Assembly (NCBI GenBank): GCA_963383645.1
Contig: OY726558.1
Coordinates: 180,751,634 to 180,815,633 of the forward strand
Origin: Muscardinus avellanarius
Lineage: Eukaryota; Chordata; Mammalia; Rodentia; Gliridae
DNA length: 64,000 bases
Direction: 5' to 3'
Shown piece by piece: positions 45,400-57,244 of the stretch. Position 1 is the stretch's first letter. Each line of letters begins with the position of its first letter. Both the position numbers and the translations under genes were made by a program. The notes beneath the pieces were generated by a model, which was not told the DNA's origin, made no database searches, and saw only the letters and a list, made by a program, of their open reading frames with translations.

Positions 45400-45790
45400 A
45401 CATTCTTCTCTGAACTTCACTAACAGCCCTATTTATATATTATTTATTTGTTTGTTTGTTTGTTTGTTTGTTTAGTGGTACTAGGGTTCCTGGAAGCCCT
45501 TCTATCTCTGGGCTACACTCCCAGACCTATTTCTTTATATTTCTTATTTGGAAACAGGGTCTCTTAAGCCTACAAGGCTGGCTTCGAACCAGTGTGATCC
45601 TCTTGTCCAAAGCGCGGGAATTACAAGTGTGCGCCACCATGCCAGGCATAGACCTATTTTTTTAAAATAGGGTTGCACTAAGTTGTGGAGGGCCTGGTTA
45701 AGTTTCATTTCTTAATGCAAACTTGGAATTCTTTCTCAGCATCCCAAGTACTATGATTACAGGTGTGTAGCACCACATCTGACTGCATAT
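45400..45790 (-). mobile_element. Old B1-dID SINE split by a younger SINE
   Basis: TGAACTTCACTAACAGCCC at 45412-45430 is the reversed right half. GTTGCACTAAGTTGTGGAGG to GTAGCACCACATCTGACTGC at 45672-45785 is the rest. The two parts are separated by the SINE at 45475-45651. Confidence 0.75.
45475..45651 (-). mobile_element. B1-dID SINE, hairpin subtype, nested in an older SINE
   Basis: It follows a (TTTG)n tract at 45448-45474, which is its tail. The dimer is complete, with the arms GCC-TACAA-GGCTGGCTT partly broken on the left side. A short deletion removes the CTCCACCTCCC segment of the left half (the copy reads CTTGTCCAAAGCGCGGG). Confidence 0.9.
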
Positions 45791-45799
45791 GAATTTTTA

Positions 45800-46148
45800 A
45801 ATTATTTTAGTCTAAAAATGGATATTATAACAATGAGGAGAGGGTAATTGCTAGATTATTAATATGGATTGTGGGTTAATCACATTTTCTTTTCTGTAGA
45901 TATACAAAGTTACCAAATGCATGAGTCTCACTGAAAATAATTAGGGACAGTTCAGGAATATCTAAGAGGCTGGCAACTTAAGCATTGTGGCTTAATCTTC
46001 AAAAAACTCTCCTAAAATGTGAAATTGTGTTTTTCACATTTTATGTATAAAGATATTTAGAATCAAAGGGATTCCATTGTTTCATTTGATTCAGTTGTTC
46101 CAGGCACATATGTATAATGATCAATTTAAGTATTCTTTTCCAGATGAT
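45800..46148. other. Unique AT-rich DNA, nothing recognised
   Basis: No repeat or coding signal was recognised. Confidence 0.4.
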
Positions 46149-46158
46149 TATGACATTT

Positions 46159-46358
46159 AAAAAAAATTTTTTTTTTTGGTACTGGGGTTCCTGGGAGCCC
46201 TTCTACCTCTGGGCTACACTCCCAGACCTATTTTTCATGTTTTTACTTGAAAACAGAGTCTTTTAAGCCAGCGCGCACAGCTGGCTTCGAACCTGCGCGA
46301 TCCTCCTGTCTCCACCTCCCAAGCGCGGGGATTACAAGCTGCGCCACCATGCCCGGCA
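46159..46358 (-). mobile_element. B1-dID SINE, hairpin subtype, young
   Basis: Complete dimer with several intact CpG sites. ATGACATTT at 46150-46158 and 46359-46367 is the target-site duplication. The linker arms are AAGCCAGC and GCTGGCTT around a 7-base loop. Confidence 0.92.
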
Positions 46359-46369
46359 ATGACATTTTT

Positions 46370-47740
46370 TCTCAGCAATGAAGATACCTCCTCAATCAGA
46401 GTTGATTTCAGATTTTCTGCAAAGATTAATGCCAACTTTCTATATTCTGTGACTCTCTAAGCAGCTCTAAGTACATGCAGCCTTATCTGCCTTATGGGAT
46501 TCAAATCTTGGATTGCAAATTATGTATTACAAAGTGTTCTATTATCACCTCTTCCCATAAATGACAGTGCCCTGTTTTTAATAACTGTTTCTTTTATGAT
46601 GAATAAATTATCAAATGTTAACTAGTCCATTCTTCCTTAGTTTAGTAAGCTAGGGACAAAATAAAGTTTTACAAGGTTATTTTATTCTTAGACGTGGAAC
46701 CATTCTCATCTCAATTTTATTTAAGAAAAGAAAGCTGTCATAACTTTAAGAACAGGAAGAAAATTAAATTTAACTTTCAAGATTTCCAAAGTAAAGTATT
46801 CTAATTTTCCCTACAAACTACTTTCACAAACTCTTTAAGCCACTATTTTGATCATAGCAGCCAGAAACAAGAGCCCTGGTCAAATATAATCATTTCATTT
46901 TTATCTAATATCTATATGAAGAGTTTAATATTTGTTTCAGGAGTTACTAAAGACTATATCATAACTTAGAATTTCTGGGAGAAAAAAATCATATATATAT
47001 TCAGTTTTAGCAGAGAAAAAAACATAAAAACTAAGAATGAAATAATAATGCATATGTAATTTTATTTAAAGGTATTCCTCCAAATGTTTGAGACCTATGA
47101 AAATGTAAAAGCAACAATTTAATTATATATAATCTATTGTCATAGCTTATTTATACATGGTGATCTAATTATTTTAAACTATCAATAGTCTTGAAGGCTT
47201 TCTTTGTACAAGTATATAATTAAGTCACATAACAAATTCATTTTAAATTTCTTTCAGAAAGAGTGATGATTAAATCTATGCCAAGAGTCAGAAAAGATTT
47301 AGAATCTCTATGAAGATTGGAAATTAGAAACAGAACATATAGATCCTTCTTGGAACATTAAATTTATCTAATTATACATCTCTTAGAATATGGTCCAATT
47401 TCAACCTTCATTTTTATTTTCCACAACAGAGAAATCAGTTCATTATTTTTGATTCTAGCAATTCTATGAACAACATAAAATAAGCTACAAAATTAATTCC
47501 TTTCATACCACAAAAGGAATTATTATATATGCATATATGTATTTGTCAAATTATAATTGCCACATATTTTAAACTTATTTTAAAAAGAAAAATCATGATG
47601 TTTACATATAATTGAACCAGCTATAAATGAAATAAATCAAGTACCAGTCATTTGTTCAAAAAAAGAAAGAAAGGGGAAGAGATTTATGATACTGAAAGTA
47701 TAAAATGATAGGAGGTTACGGGGCACACTGACCTTTGTGG
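46370..47740. other. Unique AT-rich DNA, nothing recognised
   Basis: No repeat family, exon or RNA gene was recognised. Confidence 0.4.
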
Positions 47741-47744
47741 AATA

Positions 47745-48058
47745 CCTTTACTATATTTAAAAGGTTCCTTCAAAATTCACATGTTACCAACATAATAATA
47801 TTAAGAGATGGGCCTTTTAATCAGGATGTGTGGTTTCTTCAAGCATAAATAGGATTACATACCTTATTAAGTATCTTTATAGCAGGAACTATCCTTTCAT
47901 GCTCTTCCAATTTCTGTCACATGAGGATCCAGCAAGAAGTTTCCTACTAGACCAGCTGTGAAAGCCTTGATATTGGACTTGTAATCCTCTAGATCTGTGA
48001 GAAATACATTTTTATTCCTTTCAAATTACTCAGTCTTCTGTTTTATGTTATAAAATTA
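47745..48058 (+). mobile_element. MaLR-type (MST/MLT1) solo LTR remnant
   Basis: The order of words matches mammalian MaLR LTRs closely. They are CAAAATTCACATGTTACCAA, TTAAGAGATGGGCCTTTTAA, GATTACATACCTTATTAAG, TCACATGAGGATCCAGCAAG, AGCCTTGATATTGGACTTG, CTGTGAGAAATACATTTTTA and ACTCAGTCTTCTGTTTTATG. These are the U3, R and U5 landmarks of an ERVL-MaLR LTR. No internal sequence or second LTR is adjacent, so it is a solo LTR or fragment. Confidence 0.8.
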
Positions 48059-48142
48059 CAAACCAGGGACTTGGAACTAAATGTAAATGACCACATTTTT
48101 ATCCCAAGTATTTTCTTTGATAGCATTCTTTTTGCAAATTAA

Positions 48143-49235
48143 AAAACAAGACCCCAAAGGAACAAGAAACTAAAAGGCAAATTAATATGTGATTTTGCAT
48201 GAAATTAAAGAGCTCTGTACAGCAAAGAAAACTGTCAAGAACTTCAATTGAGAGACAACAGAATGGGAGAAGATTTTTGCCACCTACTTCTTCAATAGAG
48301 GATTAATATCTAGGATATACAGAGAGCTCAAGAAACTCAGCACTAAGAAAAAAATAACCCAATCAAAAATGGGCAAATGAATTAAATAGACACTTCATGG
48401 AAGAAGAAATTTAAATGGCCAATAAATGCATTACAATGCTCAATATAATTGGCAGTCAGAGAGATGCAAATCAAAACTACCATGAGATCTCATCTAACTT
48501 CAACTAGAATGGCAATCATTCAAAACACAAACAGCAACAAATGCTGGAGAGGAAGTGGAGAAGTAGGAACTTTAAAACATTGTTGGTGGGTTGCAAATTA
48601 GTGCAACCACTTAGGAAAACAATATGGAGGATCCTCAGAAAAATGGGAACAAACTTGCCAGCAATACTACTTCTGGGTATCTACCCAAAAGAAAGAAAAC
48701 CAAACTACCAAACTAATGCATGTGTATCTATGTTCACAGCTGCACAATTTACCATTGCCAAACTGTGGAACCAGCCAAAATGTCCACCAACAGACGAATG
48801 GATTACAAAGCTGTAGAATATATAAACAATGGAATTTTACTCAGCCATCAAAAGCACAATTACATAATTTACATGGAAATGGATGGAAGTGGAGGACATT
48901 ATGCTGAGTGAGATTAGTCAGTCACAAAATAAAGAAATCTGATGTTTTACCTAATATGCAAAAGCTAGGGAGAAATGGGTAACAGGAGGAACTCTAGATG
49001 AAGAAGGAGATTCAATAGAGGAGCAAGTAAGGCAAACATACTGAGGAGATGGGAGGGAAAAAGAGGGAAACTCTCTAAAGCACATGATGTACTTAAACAT
49101 ATCGAAGTCAATTACTAAGCCAAGCATGGGAAGGAGGGATCGGGAGGGAATGGGGTGGAGATTGGGTAAATAATTGGGTGATGTGTGCAAGTCTTTTATA
49201 ACATTAAGATGTATGACTACAATGCACCAATAAAT
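48143..49235 (+). mobile_element. 5'-truncated L1 (ORF2 C-terminus and 3'UTR)
   Basis: It begins within ORF2 (ACCCCAAAGGAACAAGAAAC) and keeps the C-terminal cysteine region in a 91-codon ORF at 48541-48816 ([11 protein letters not shown]...). It continues through the 3'UTR purine-rich stretch GGAAGGAGGGATCGGGAGGG to AATGCACCAATAAA and an A/T-rich tail. Stops and indels make it non-coding. Confidence 0.85.
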
Positions 49236-49244
49236 TTTTTTTAA

Positions 49245-50030
49245 TTTTAAGTATTTATTTTAAAATAAAGTATTCTTCAAATATTGGAAGGTTATTAGTT
49301 ATGAATTATGTTTAAAAATAATCACTTTCATTTTTGTTTTACATACTATGAATATATGAAAATTTCAGTTACATGTTTCCTTAAGTTAGGGTTTGGAATT
49401 TAATTTATTTTTGTAACAAGTCAGATAGCAATTTAATATTTGTGAACTATATGGTTTCTGACACAGTTATTCAATTGTCATTGTTACATGAAAGGAGCCA
49501 CACACAATAACAAATTAATGGATACTTTGTTTCAATATAATTTATTATAAAAACAGTTGATATACTGGGTTTGGCTTCTAGGATATAATTCCTTGAACCC
49601 TGTCTTAAATTATTTCATTATAAATAGACTGAAAACAACAAAATTTATTGCCAATAAAATTGGAAAGCAAGTAAAACAATCATTTGCTTGAGTCAGAGCA
49701 TATTTGACTTGAATGAGATACTTAATCACTGACCTACAATATACTCACTTCATTGTTGGTAACAGAAAAGCATAGATAGCATAAAATTTGTACAAAGCAG
49801 ACAAAAATCTTATACTGGTTTCTAATTTTGTACATTCAAACTTTTTTCACTTCCCTACACATCCATCTCTAATTGTAGAAACCATAAGACTATGCTTTTC
49901 CAATAAAAATTTATCTTAACCCTACTTTTAATATTGAGTCTTAATTTTAAATTTCTAAATAATGTAAAATTGGGATTCTAATTTTTGAGCTGAGGTAAAG
50001 TGTTAATGAAAAAGTTAAGGTTTATAAGTT
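49245..50030. other. Unique AT-rich DNA, nothing recognised
   Basis: No repeat family or exon was recognised. Confidence 0.4.
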
Positions 50031-50046
50031 TGAGACTACTAATTTT

Positions 50047-50744
50047 TTAAAATTTTTAGTGCATTATAGTCATGCATTTATTATTATTTTTATGTGGATC
50101 ATATTGAAAATGGCACATATTCACACAGTGCTTGATGCCTTCCCCCAACTATCCCTTTCCCCTCCTCCCAACAGTGAGTGTCCAGGTTGACCATGTTACA
50201 TTCACAGTTATAAACATATTTCAATGTAGCTCTTCCAGTTAATCAGCCTCAGATTTCTTCCTTTCCTACTCTTCCTTTCTAGCTTTGCTAAGGTTTCCCC
50301 TCCATTATCTAGAGTCCTTCTGATATCTCTAATATTCCCTAGTTTGGGCATATTAGAGAAAACATATGTCTCTTCTCTTTCTGTGCTTGGCTGATCTCAC
50401 TTGACATAATGTTCTCCAGGTCTTTCCATCTTCTTGAAATAACATGATTTTTTTTCTTTATATCTTCTTTATTTATTCTTATTTGTGAGTAGAATTCCAT
50501 TGTGTGCATTTTCCATAATTTTGTAATCCATTCATGTGTTGATGAAGACCTTCATGGGGGTGCTAACTAGTTCAACCACTATGGAGATCAGTGTGGAGAT
50601 TCCTTAGAAAAATTGAAATTAATCCACCATATGATCTAGCTATACCCCTCCTGGGTATCTTTCCAAAGGGTTTGAAGTCAGAGAATTATAGTAACATATG
50701 CCTACCCTTGTTTTTAGCAACACAATTTGTAATAGCCAAAATAT
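50047..50744 (-). mobile_element. Twin-primed (5'-inverted) short L1
   Basis: On the minus strand, about 50560 down to 50047 is the L1 3'UTR side ending at the A-tail. On the plus strand, 50563-50744 is the immediately preceding ORF2 segment (CTAACTAGTTCAACCACTAT ... ATAGCCAAAATAT). The flipped piece ends where the other begins in L1 order, within about 15 bases. GAGACTACTAATTTT (50032-50046) and GAGACTAATAATTTT (50745-50759) form a target-site duplication with one mismatch. Confidence 0.85.
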
Positions 50745-50774
50745 GAGACTAATAATTTTAAGTAAAAGGCTGAA

Positions 50775-51360
50775 AAGTGTTAAAACCAGAGAACTATATT
50801 AACATATGCATACTCATGTTCATAGCAGCACAATTTACAATATCCAAATTATGGAACCAACCTAGGTGTTCATCAACAAATTGAATGGATTCCAAAATTA
50901 TGAGAAATACACACAGTGGAATTCTACTCAGCAATAGAGAACAAAATTACATCATTTGCAAAAAAAAAAAAAAAAAAAAAAAAAAAAGGAAAGACCTGCA
51001 AAACATTGGTAAGTAAGATTAGCCAATCACAGAAAGTAAAGGGTTACATTATTTTCTAATATGAACAAAGAAGAAAATAATTGGCATACAAGAGGAACTC
51101 CAAATAATGAAGGAGAAATTTCAGTGGAGCCAGGAAGGTGGTCAAAGAAAAGGGAAGGAGGAAGACTGAAGTTCATTGGTGAAAATACTACCATTGACTA
51201 TATATACATATGTGAATGTATCAATGTCAATCTCATTACTCTTCATTGGAAGAAGGGAATAGAAAGAAGAGGCTGGCCACCAAGTGTTGTATGCATGTAT
51301 GTCCTTGTCAACATGATTTATATTATGATAGGAGACTATAATGCACCAATTTAAAGCACA
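50775..51360 (+). mobile_element. 5'-truncated L1 3' end with internal A28 run
   Basis: It starts near GTTAAAACCAGAGAACTATA in late ORF2, passes GAAATACACACAGTGGAATTC, and ends TATAATGCACCAATTTAAAG. An A28 run at 50960-50987 interrupts a place where sister copies have only CATTTGCAAGAAG. Confidence 0.82.
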
Positions 51361-51364
51361 TTAT

Positions 51365-52290
51365 AAAAATAAATGAATGAATTAGTCATGGCCATTTAAA
51401 TATATTTAAGATGTCAATAAGTATACTGCATTGGTTATTCATTTCTAACTTAACAAAGTATCACTCATTAAGTGACACAAAAAATGCACAATTACCACCT
51501 TATAGCTCTGGATGTCGGAAGTGAAGTATAGCCTAAGTAGATCCTCTGCTTAAAGTCTTACAAAGTCAAAATGATGGCAGCAACAAAAAGGGATCCTTTC
51601 TGTAGGCTCTGGGGATGAGTGATCTGCCCAACTCACTCAAATTTCTGGTCAAATTTATTTTTATTTTTTATTTATTTATTTTTTTTTTTGGTGGTACTGG
51701 GGTTCATGGAAGCCCTTCTTCCTCCGGGCTACACTCCCAGACCTATTTTTTATATTTTTGAAACAGGTTCTCTTACGCCAGCACGGCTGGCTTCGAACCT
51801 GCGCGATCCTCCTGTCTCCACCTCCCAAGCACGGGGATTACAAGCGTGCACCACCACGCCAGGCTCTGGTCAAATTTAGTTCCTTGCAGATATAGAACAA
51901 ATGTCTCCCTTTAGGCTGTTCCCTAAGGGTCAAGATGCTTCTTCCTAGAAACTGTCTTTGTGCCTCTTTAGGTTTTCACGTGCCCCATCCTCTTTCAGCA
52001 ATGGTAGCTAGTCTCACCCACACTTTGGCTTTTAGCAATTTCTCATTCTGCCACATCTATTTCACTCCAACTAGAAAATAATTCTCTGCTCTGAAGGGCT
52101 CATGTGATTAAATTGGGCCTACCCAGATAATCCAGGATAATCTCCCTATTTTAAAGTATTTAACCTCAAAGACATCTGTAAAGACCTTTTTATCATGTAC
52201 AGTAGTAACATATTCACAGATTCCAGGAATTAGGGTATGGGCCTCTTTGGGCATCATTTTTCTTTCCACAATTAGTGATATGAATAACAA
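51365..52290 (+). mobile_element. Possible old mammalian interspersed repeat, split by a SINE
   Basis: The stretch TTGGTTATTCATTTCTAACT, AAGTATCACTCATTAAGTG, ATCCTCTGCTTAAAGTCTTA, then ACTGTCTTTGTGCCTC and GATTAAATTGGGCCTACC reads like a widespread ancient eutherian repeat with rearranged order. I cannot assign its family. A SINE interrupts it at 51658-51864. Confidence 0.35.
51658..51864 (-). mobile_element. B1-dID SINE, hairpin subtype, young
   Basis: Complete dimer with a T-rich (reversed A) tail. TCTGGTCAAATTTA is repeated exactly at 51644-51657 and 51865-51878. The linker is ACGCCAGC-ACG-GCTGGCTT. Confidence 0.93.
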
Positions 52291-52579
52291 CACATACCAA
52301 CTATTTTGTGAAACATTATTTTTCTTAATTTTAAAATATTTATTATTTTTTATTTATTACAATTTCAAAAATATATAATTCTTAAATTCTTATTTACCAT
52401 TATTTAGAAAAAGAAGATTTCTCTTCAGTATGGGGTGCATATTTTCAGTTTTGATAGATAATAGGAGGTAGAAGTTGTTTTTCAAAGTGCTTATATAAAT
52501 TTACACAATGAAAGCTTACATATATATCACCATTGTTCCAAATATTACCCCAAATTATTATTTAATTAAAAATGTGATG

Positions 52580-52761
52580 TGCTGGGCGTGGTGGCGCACG
52601 CTTGAAATCCCCGTGCTTGGGAGGTGGAGACAGGAGGATCGCGCAGGTTCAAAGCCAGCCAGGCTGGCTTAAGAGACCCTGTTTCCAAATAAAAAATAAT
52701 AATATAAAAATAGGTCTGGGAGTGTAGCCCTAAGTTAGAAGGGCTTCCAGGAACCCCAGAA

Positions 52762-52791
<30 letters not shown>
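52580..52791 (+). mobile_element. B1-dID SINE, hairpin subtype, (CA)n tail
   Basis: Near-consensus copy: GCTGGGCGTGGTGGCGCACG, box B GGTTCAAAGCC, linker arms AAGCCAGCC-A-GGCTGGCTT (52652-52670), right half GGTCTGGGAGTGTAGCCC, end AGGAACCCCAGAACCAC and (CA)n. AAATGTGATG on both sides (52570-52579, 52792-52801) is the target-site duplication. Confidence 0.93.
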
Positions 52792-52794
<3 letters not shown>

Positions 52795-52804
52795 TGTGAT
52801 GGAA

Positions 52805-53675
52805 ATGATATAGTATGTGATTTTTCTAAGCATTTTTATATTTATTTTTTTACATTTGTTTCCTCAGATAAATGATAATTTTATTCTAGTTTACTGAAAG
52901 ATTTCTAAAAATATTGTATGTATTTCAGTCATATATTCTGGATGCTCTATCTCAGTTTATGATATGCTTTTGAGGCAAGGCAGATGGGGAATAGGAAAGA
53001 TTAAGAGGCATCTATATAAGGATCAAAAACAGGGAAGGTTAATAAAATATAAGGGTAAAAATGATGAGGCAAAACTATGGAAATCAAAACAAAACTTGTC
53101 CATCCTGTGGGTCACATTCTGAGGTCAACCTGTGTAAACAAAGATGAGGGCAGACAAGTTATCCCAAAAGATTAGAGCCCACCAGCCCACAAGATAAAGA
53201 TTCAAATTAAGGTTTAAAACTAAGAAAAATAAAAAGACATTGAGTCCTTAAAATCCATAAAAAGCAAATAGAGAATCCCAAGAAGACACAAAAGTTTGCC
53301 TCCCCCAAAAATGTATTGGTTACTCTCTTTTGAGGAGTTCTACCCCTGGATAGGGGGAGCTATTTTTGTTTGCTATCCTTCCTTGGTTTAACCTAAATCT
53401 TTATATTTCAATACTCACACTTTTCTAGTCTTCTGACTTTTAATTTCTCAGAAAACAATTCAATAAAAGTTAAAGTCTGCATCCTTCTGGGCAAGAAAGG
53501 AAAAATTTGGTTAAATTTAAGTTTACTGTTAATGTTTATGCAGAACAAAATGTGGTAAGTGTAGCAATGATGGACATGGAGTAGAAGAGTTTCCCCCCAA
53601 GTTCATTGTCTGAGAATACATCTTTATTGGACTTTAGAAACACGTTAATGGTTTGCATACTCAAATAAAACATTT
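52805..53675. other. Mostly unique DNA; weak LTR-like text at 52.96-53.48 kb
   Basis: CAATTCAATAAAAGTTAAAG near 53.46 kb, preceded by CCCCTGGATAGGGGGAGC (a small hairpin), resembles the poly(A) end of an LTR. Neither TG/CA ends nor an internal region could be found, so this is left unassigned. Confidence 0.3.
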
Positions 53676-53679
53676 AATG

Positions 53680-54085
53680 TCATGGAGTAAACTGAAGGAA
53701 ATTATGTAGAGTGAAATAAGCCAGGTATAGAAAGACAAGTAGTTATTTGTGGATTCGTAAAAGGAAAAACTCACTGAAGTAGAGAATACAGTTGTAGTTT
53801 ATCAGAGGCTGAAAAATGAGGATCTTGGGAAGATGTTGATCAAAGGATAAAAATGTTTATTAAGACAGAAGAAAGAAGCTCTACAGATCTGATGGACATT
53901 GTAGCAGCTATAATTATTATCAACATAGTGACTACTAAAAAATTGTTGATGGTAGACTTTAAGTGTTCTCATCACAAATGAGATAAAGTATATGCTAAGC
54001 AGCTTGATTTGGGTGTTTCACAATGTATACATAATACTATAAATTTATGTTTTATGCCATATATTTATATAATATTATGTCAATT
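53680..54085 (+). mobile_element. Ancient L1 3' end (L1M-like)
   Basis: AAATTATGTAGAGTGAAATAAGCC, GTATAGAAAGACAAGTAG, CATAGTGACTACTAAAAA and TTTCACAATGTATACATAAT follow the known order of old L1 3' ends (end of ORF2, then 3'UTR). The copy is very diverged and non-coding. Confidence 0.65.
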
Positions 54086-54089
54086 TAAA

Positions 54090-57000
54090 AAAGAATTGAT
54101 CTGATAAAATAAGGATGCTGAAAAAACAAAAATTGATTTAAAATTTATTCTCTTACTCAACATTCAAAAAAGTAATTCTTTAAATTTCATTGTTAATGTT
54201 ATATTTGTTTTGAACAGTTAAAAATTTATTGTGACATTTTTGTGTTATAGAAGATATCCAGATATATGTATCTCTATGGAAAGGACCAATTTTTTTAACT
54301 TCAAAGAAAAGTTTCATCTATTGACTTGTCATAATTTGAATCTGATCCTGAGATATTTTCTCTTCATTTAGATAATACCAGTCTCTTAAAAGTGCATTCA
54401 GGATTTAGTCACCAGAGTATGTTACTGTGAGTAATTGCATAAAGTACAAACTTAATCAGAAGCTAAATAAGAGGTTCCTGTCTTTATCAGAGACTAATTA
54501 TGTCATTTCCTTCAAGATTGAAGACTGGCCACAGTGCATCTGTAATTCAGGACACACACAGCCCAGCATTTGATACTGTTGCTTTCTTGTGTCCTACTGA
54601 TATACTCATGGGACATTTAAAAAAAAAAGTGTAATCAAATGAGGAATTGATCCACAAAAATGAAAGCATAGCAAAGAAATGAAAAGTGATAATGCTGGAA
54701 GTGCCCCAGTTGCAAATGAAATTAGCTGACTGTGGGAATGTTGACTCTTGGTGTTGGAGAGACTAAATATACAATCAGATCAATGCACTGAAGGTGAATT
54801 CATCAGCATGAAGAAGAAAAGTGAGATGAAGATGTTTCAGAGGAAGTGATGACAGCTCAAATTCTCACATCATAGTAACTCTGAAGTCATTCAAGACATT
54901 GGAAGTAAAAAGATGAAATATCATAGCTGATCTCAATTCAGGAAGTAGTACAAAACTTCTCCAAGACAGAGAAAAGATGCTTATTCAGTATTAGAAAGTA
55001 TGTTAAAAAATGGCAATAAATTTTAAGTTGTTTTCGATTAGTGTTTTACAAGTAAATATAATAATTTAATTCTAAATATATACAATTTTAATATACTTTC
55101 TGGAGCATTATATTCTTACATCCTAAAGTCGTTCAGAGTGATAGGGACTTTTAAAATCACAATATGTTGAATCATTACTAATAATTAATAATCTATTATT
55201 TTTCTTGCCCTTCTATATTTTTTCACTCTCCAAGGCATCAAGTTTAATAATTTCATTCACCAAATGCAACCATTCCTATGAAGTAACAAAAAATACTTAA
55301 AGAGCATAATTTTAGATCTCTATTTTAACCATGTGCCATGCAATTTTAAAACATCCAGAAAACCTAGATTTTCCAACAAGTACTTATTTCCAAAAAGTAC
55401 TCAGTGTATTAGGTTACTACTTTCACCATACACTTACAACCTCTTTACCATCAATTTTAAATTAGGATTCATTTTTCCTTGTATACAGACCATATACCAG
55501 CAAAGTAAAACAAAACACAAGAATAAGGAACAACAATAGGCAATCTTGCTTCACCAAAAACACATGGGTATCAAGCCCTTTGCATTCATTCCTTCCATCT
55601 TTCCTGGAGCCAGCACAAATACAATTATGTGTCCTGCTAAAGACAATTATTTTATTATAAATTATAACAAAAGAACACCTACAAAATGTATCTCCTACCT
55701 CTATTTTTAACATACTTTGTGCACTTCTAAACATCTAGAAACACCAGATGCTTCATATGACTTATACATAGTAGTGTTGGATAAACTGCACATATGTCAA
55801 CAATGGTTATATCCGAAAGTGTCTTCTAAGTAGGAGCATTCTGGCCTAGAATCCTTCCATGAAGTTACAAGAAGTTAGGAATTTTGATAAAATATTTATA
55901 TTTTACTTAAGAATCAATTTCTTAAATGCTCAATGCATTTTCATTGTCAATGCAAATCACCCCCAAGAGATACTGTGAGACCTTACCAGAAATGAACAAG
56001 AAGAATAAATGACAATTTCATAATTTATTAGCAATGGGATTATATTACTTTAAACTATTCCTTTGAATAGTTATAATATTTAAAAATAATTCCCTCGATC
56101 ATCATTAATAATTAAAATCCTAAAGGAAAATATAAAATGGTAAATGCCAAAGTGCAAATCAGTTGCCAAAAACATTGCCTGCCTGAACTGTATTTGTTGA
56201 ATAGCTTGAATATTATAAATGACATTAAAAATCCTTAAAAATTAAACATTTCTTAGTTAATGAATTGAAACAGAAAATATAACCAACACATTGAATATAA
56301 AAGTGAATGTTTTTAAAGGATAAGTTAGGACATAACATAAATTATCTCTACACATATTGAATAGCTTCCAAAAATGATTTCACATCACTTCTAGCTTAAT
56401 TGGTGAGGTTTCCATTTGCTTAAAGAAGCACTGAGTGCTCTAATAAAGTCTTCATTTCAATCCATTCAGAATGATGGATATGCCTGAAAACATTTGTAAA
56501 AAGAATAAGTTAAAGAAAGTCACAAAGTTTATGATTTTTCAATAGTCGGGTCATTTATATATTCACCAAACTTATATGACCTTCCAAATACAAGTGCATT
56601 GAGCAGAGATATATACTTCATTCATCATTAAGTAATTTTTTCACAGACCTCTCAAAGTCTGGAAAAGGATTGATAATACATTTTTCACTTAATTATATAT
56701 GCATCTTCAAATTTGTTATCAGTATATTCTATCTTTTGTGATTAAAATTATTGAAGTATTTTAATAATATTTATTCTCTATTTCTCAGTATATTCTAAGC
56801 CTTGATTAATATTTCAAAGAGCAATACAATAAAATATTTGAAAATATTATATTTATTCAGCGAAAAAAGGAAAGTTTTAGGAAAAAACATGAGACTAAAT
56901 GTTTACTTTATTCTTCATCAGAGTTCTAAAATCATAGTAAACAATCAAAACAGAAAATAACGAAGTGAAGAAAAAACACATAATGATCTAGAAAGATGTG
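54090..57000. other. Unique AT-rich DNA, nothing recognised
   Basis: The longest repeat-free stretch of the window. A 90-codon minus-strand ORF (55462-55734) has no motif. No exon, RNA gene or structured array was recognised. Confidence 0.4.

Positions 57001-57003
<3 letters not shown>

Positions 57004-57034
<31 letters not shown>
57004..57034. repeat. (GT)n microsatellite at a SINE tail
   Basis: About 15 GT units adjoin the tail side of the minus-strand SINE. Confidence 0.95.
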
Positions 57035-57038
<4 letters not shown>

Positions 57039-57238
57039 ACTGGAAGTTGAATGTAAAGACATTCTACCTTTGATCTATATCCCAGTTTTTATCTGATTTT
57101 ATGTTTTGTTTTAAATCAGGGTATTTCTAGGGTTCTGATAGTCTTACTACATTGCTGAGACTGGCCTCAACACTGGGATCCTCCTGCTTATCCTCCCAAG
57201 TACTTGTATTACAGGCATGTGTCATCATGCTAAGCTGA
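57035..57238 (-). mobile_element. Old B1-dID SINE
   Basis: Reversed dimer: TACTGGAAGTTGAATGTAAA, GATCTATATCCCAG, then CCTCCCAAGTACTTGTATTA and CATGTGTCATCATGCTAAGC. It is strongly diverged. Confidence 0.75.
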
Positions 57239-57244
57239 AGTGTC

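Noticed and set aside
52960..53480. Possible LTR ending in CAATAAAAG
   Set aside because: No terminal TG/CA, no paired repeat and no internal retroviral sequence could be found.
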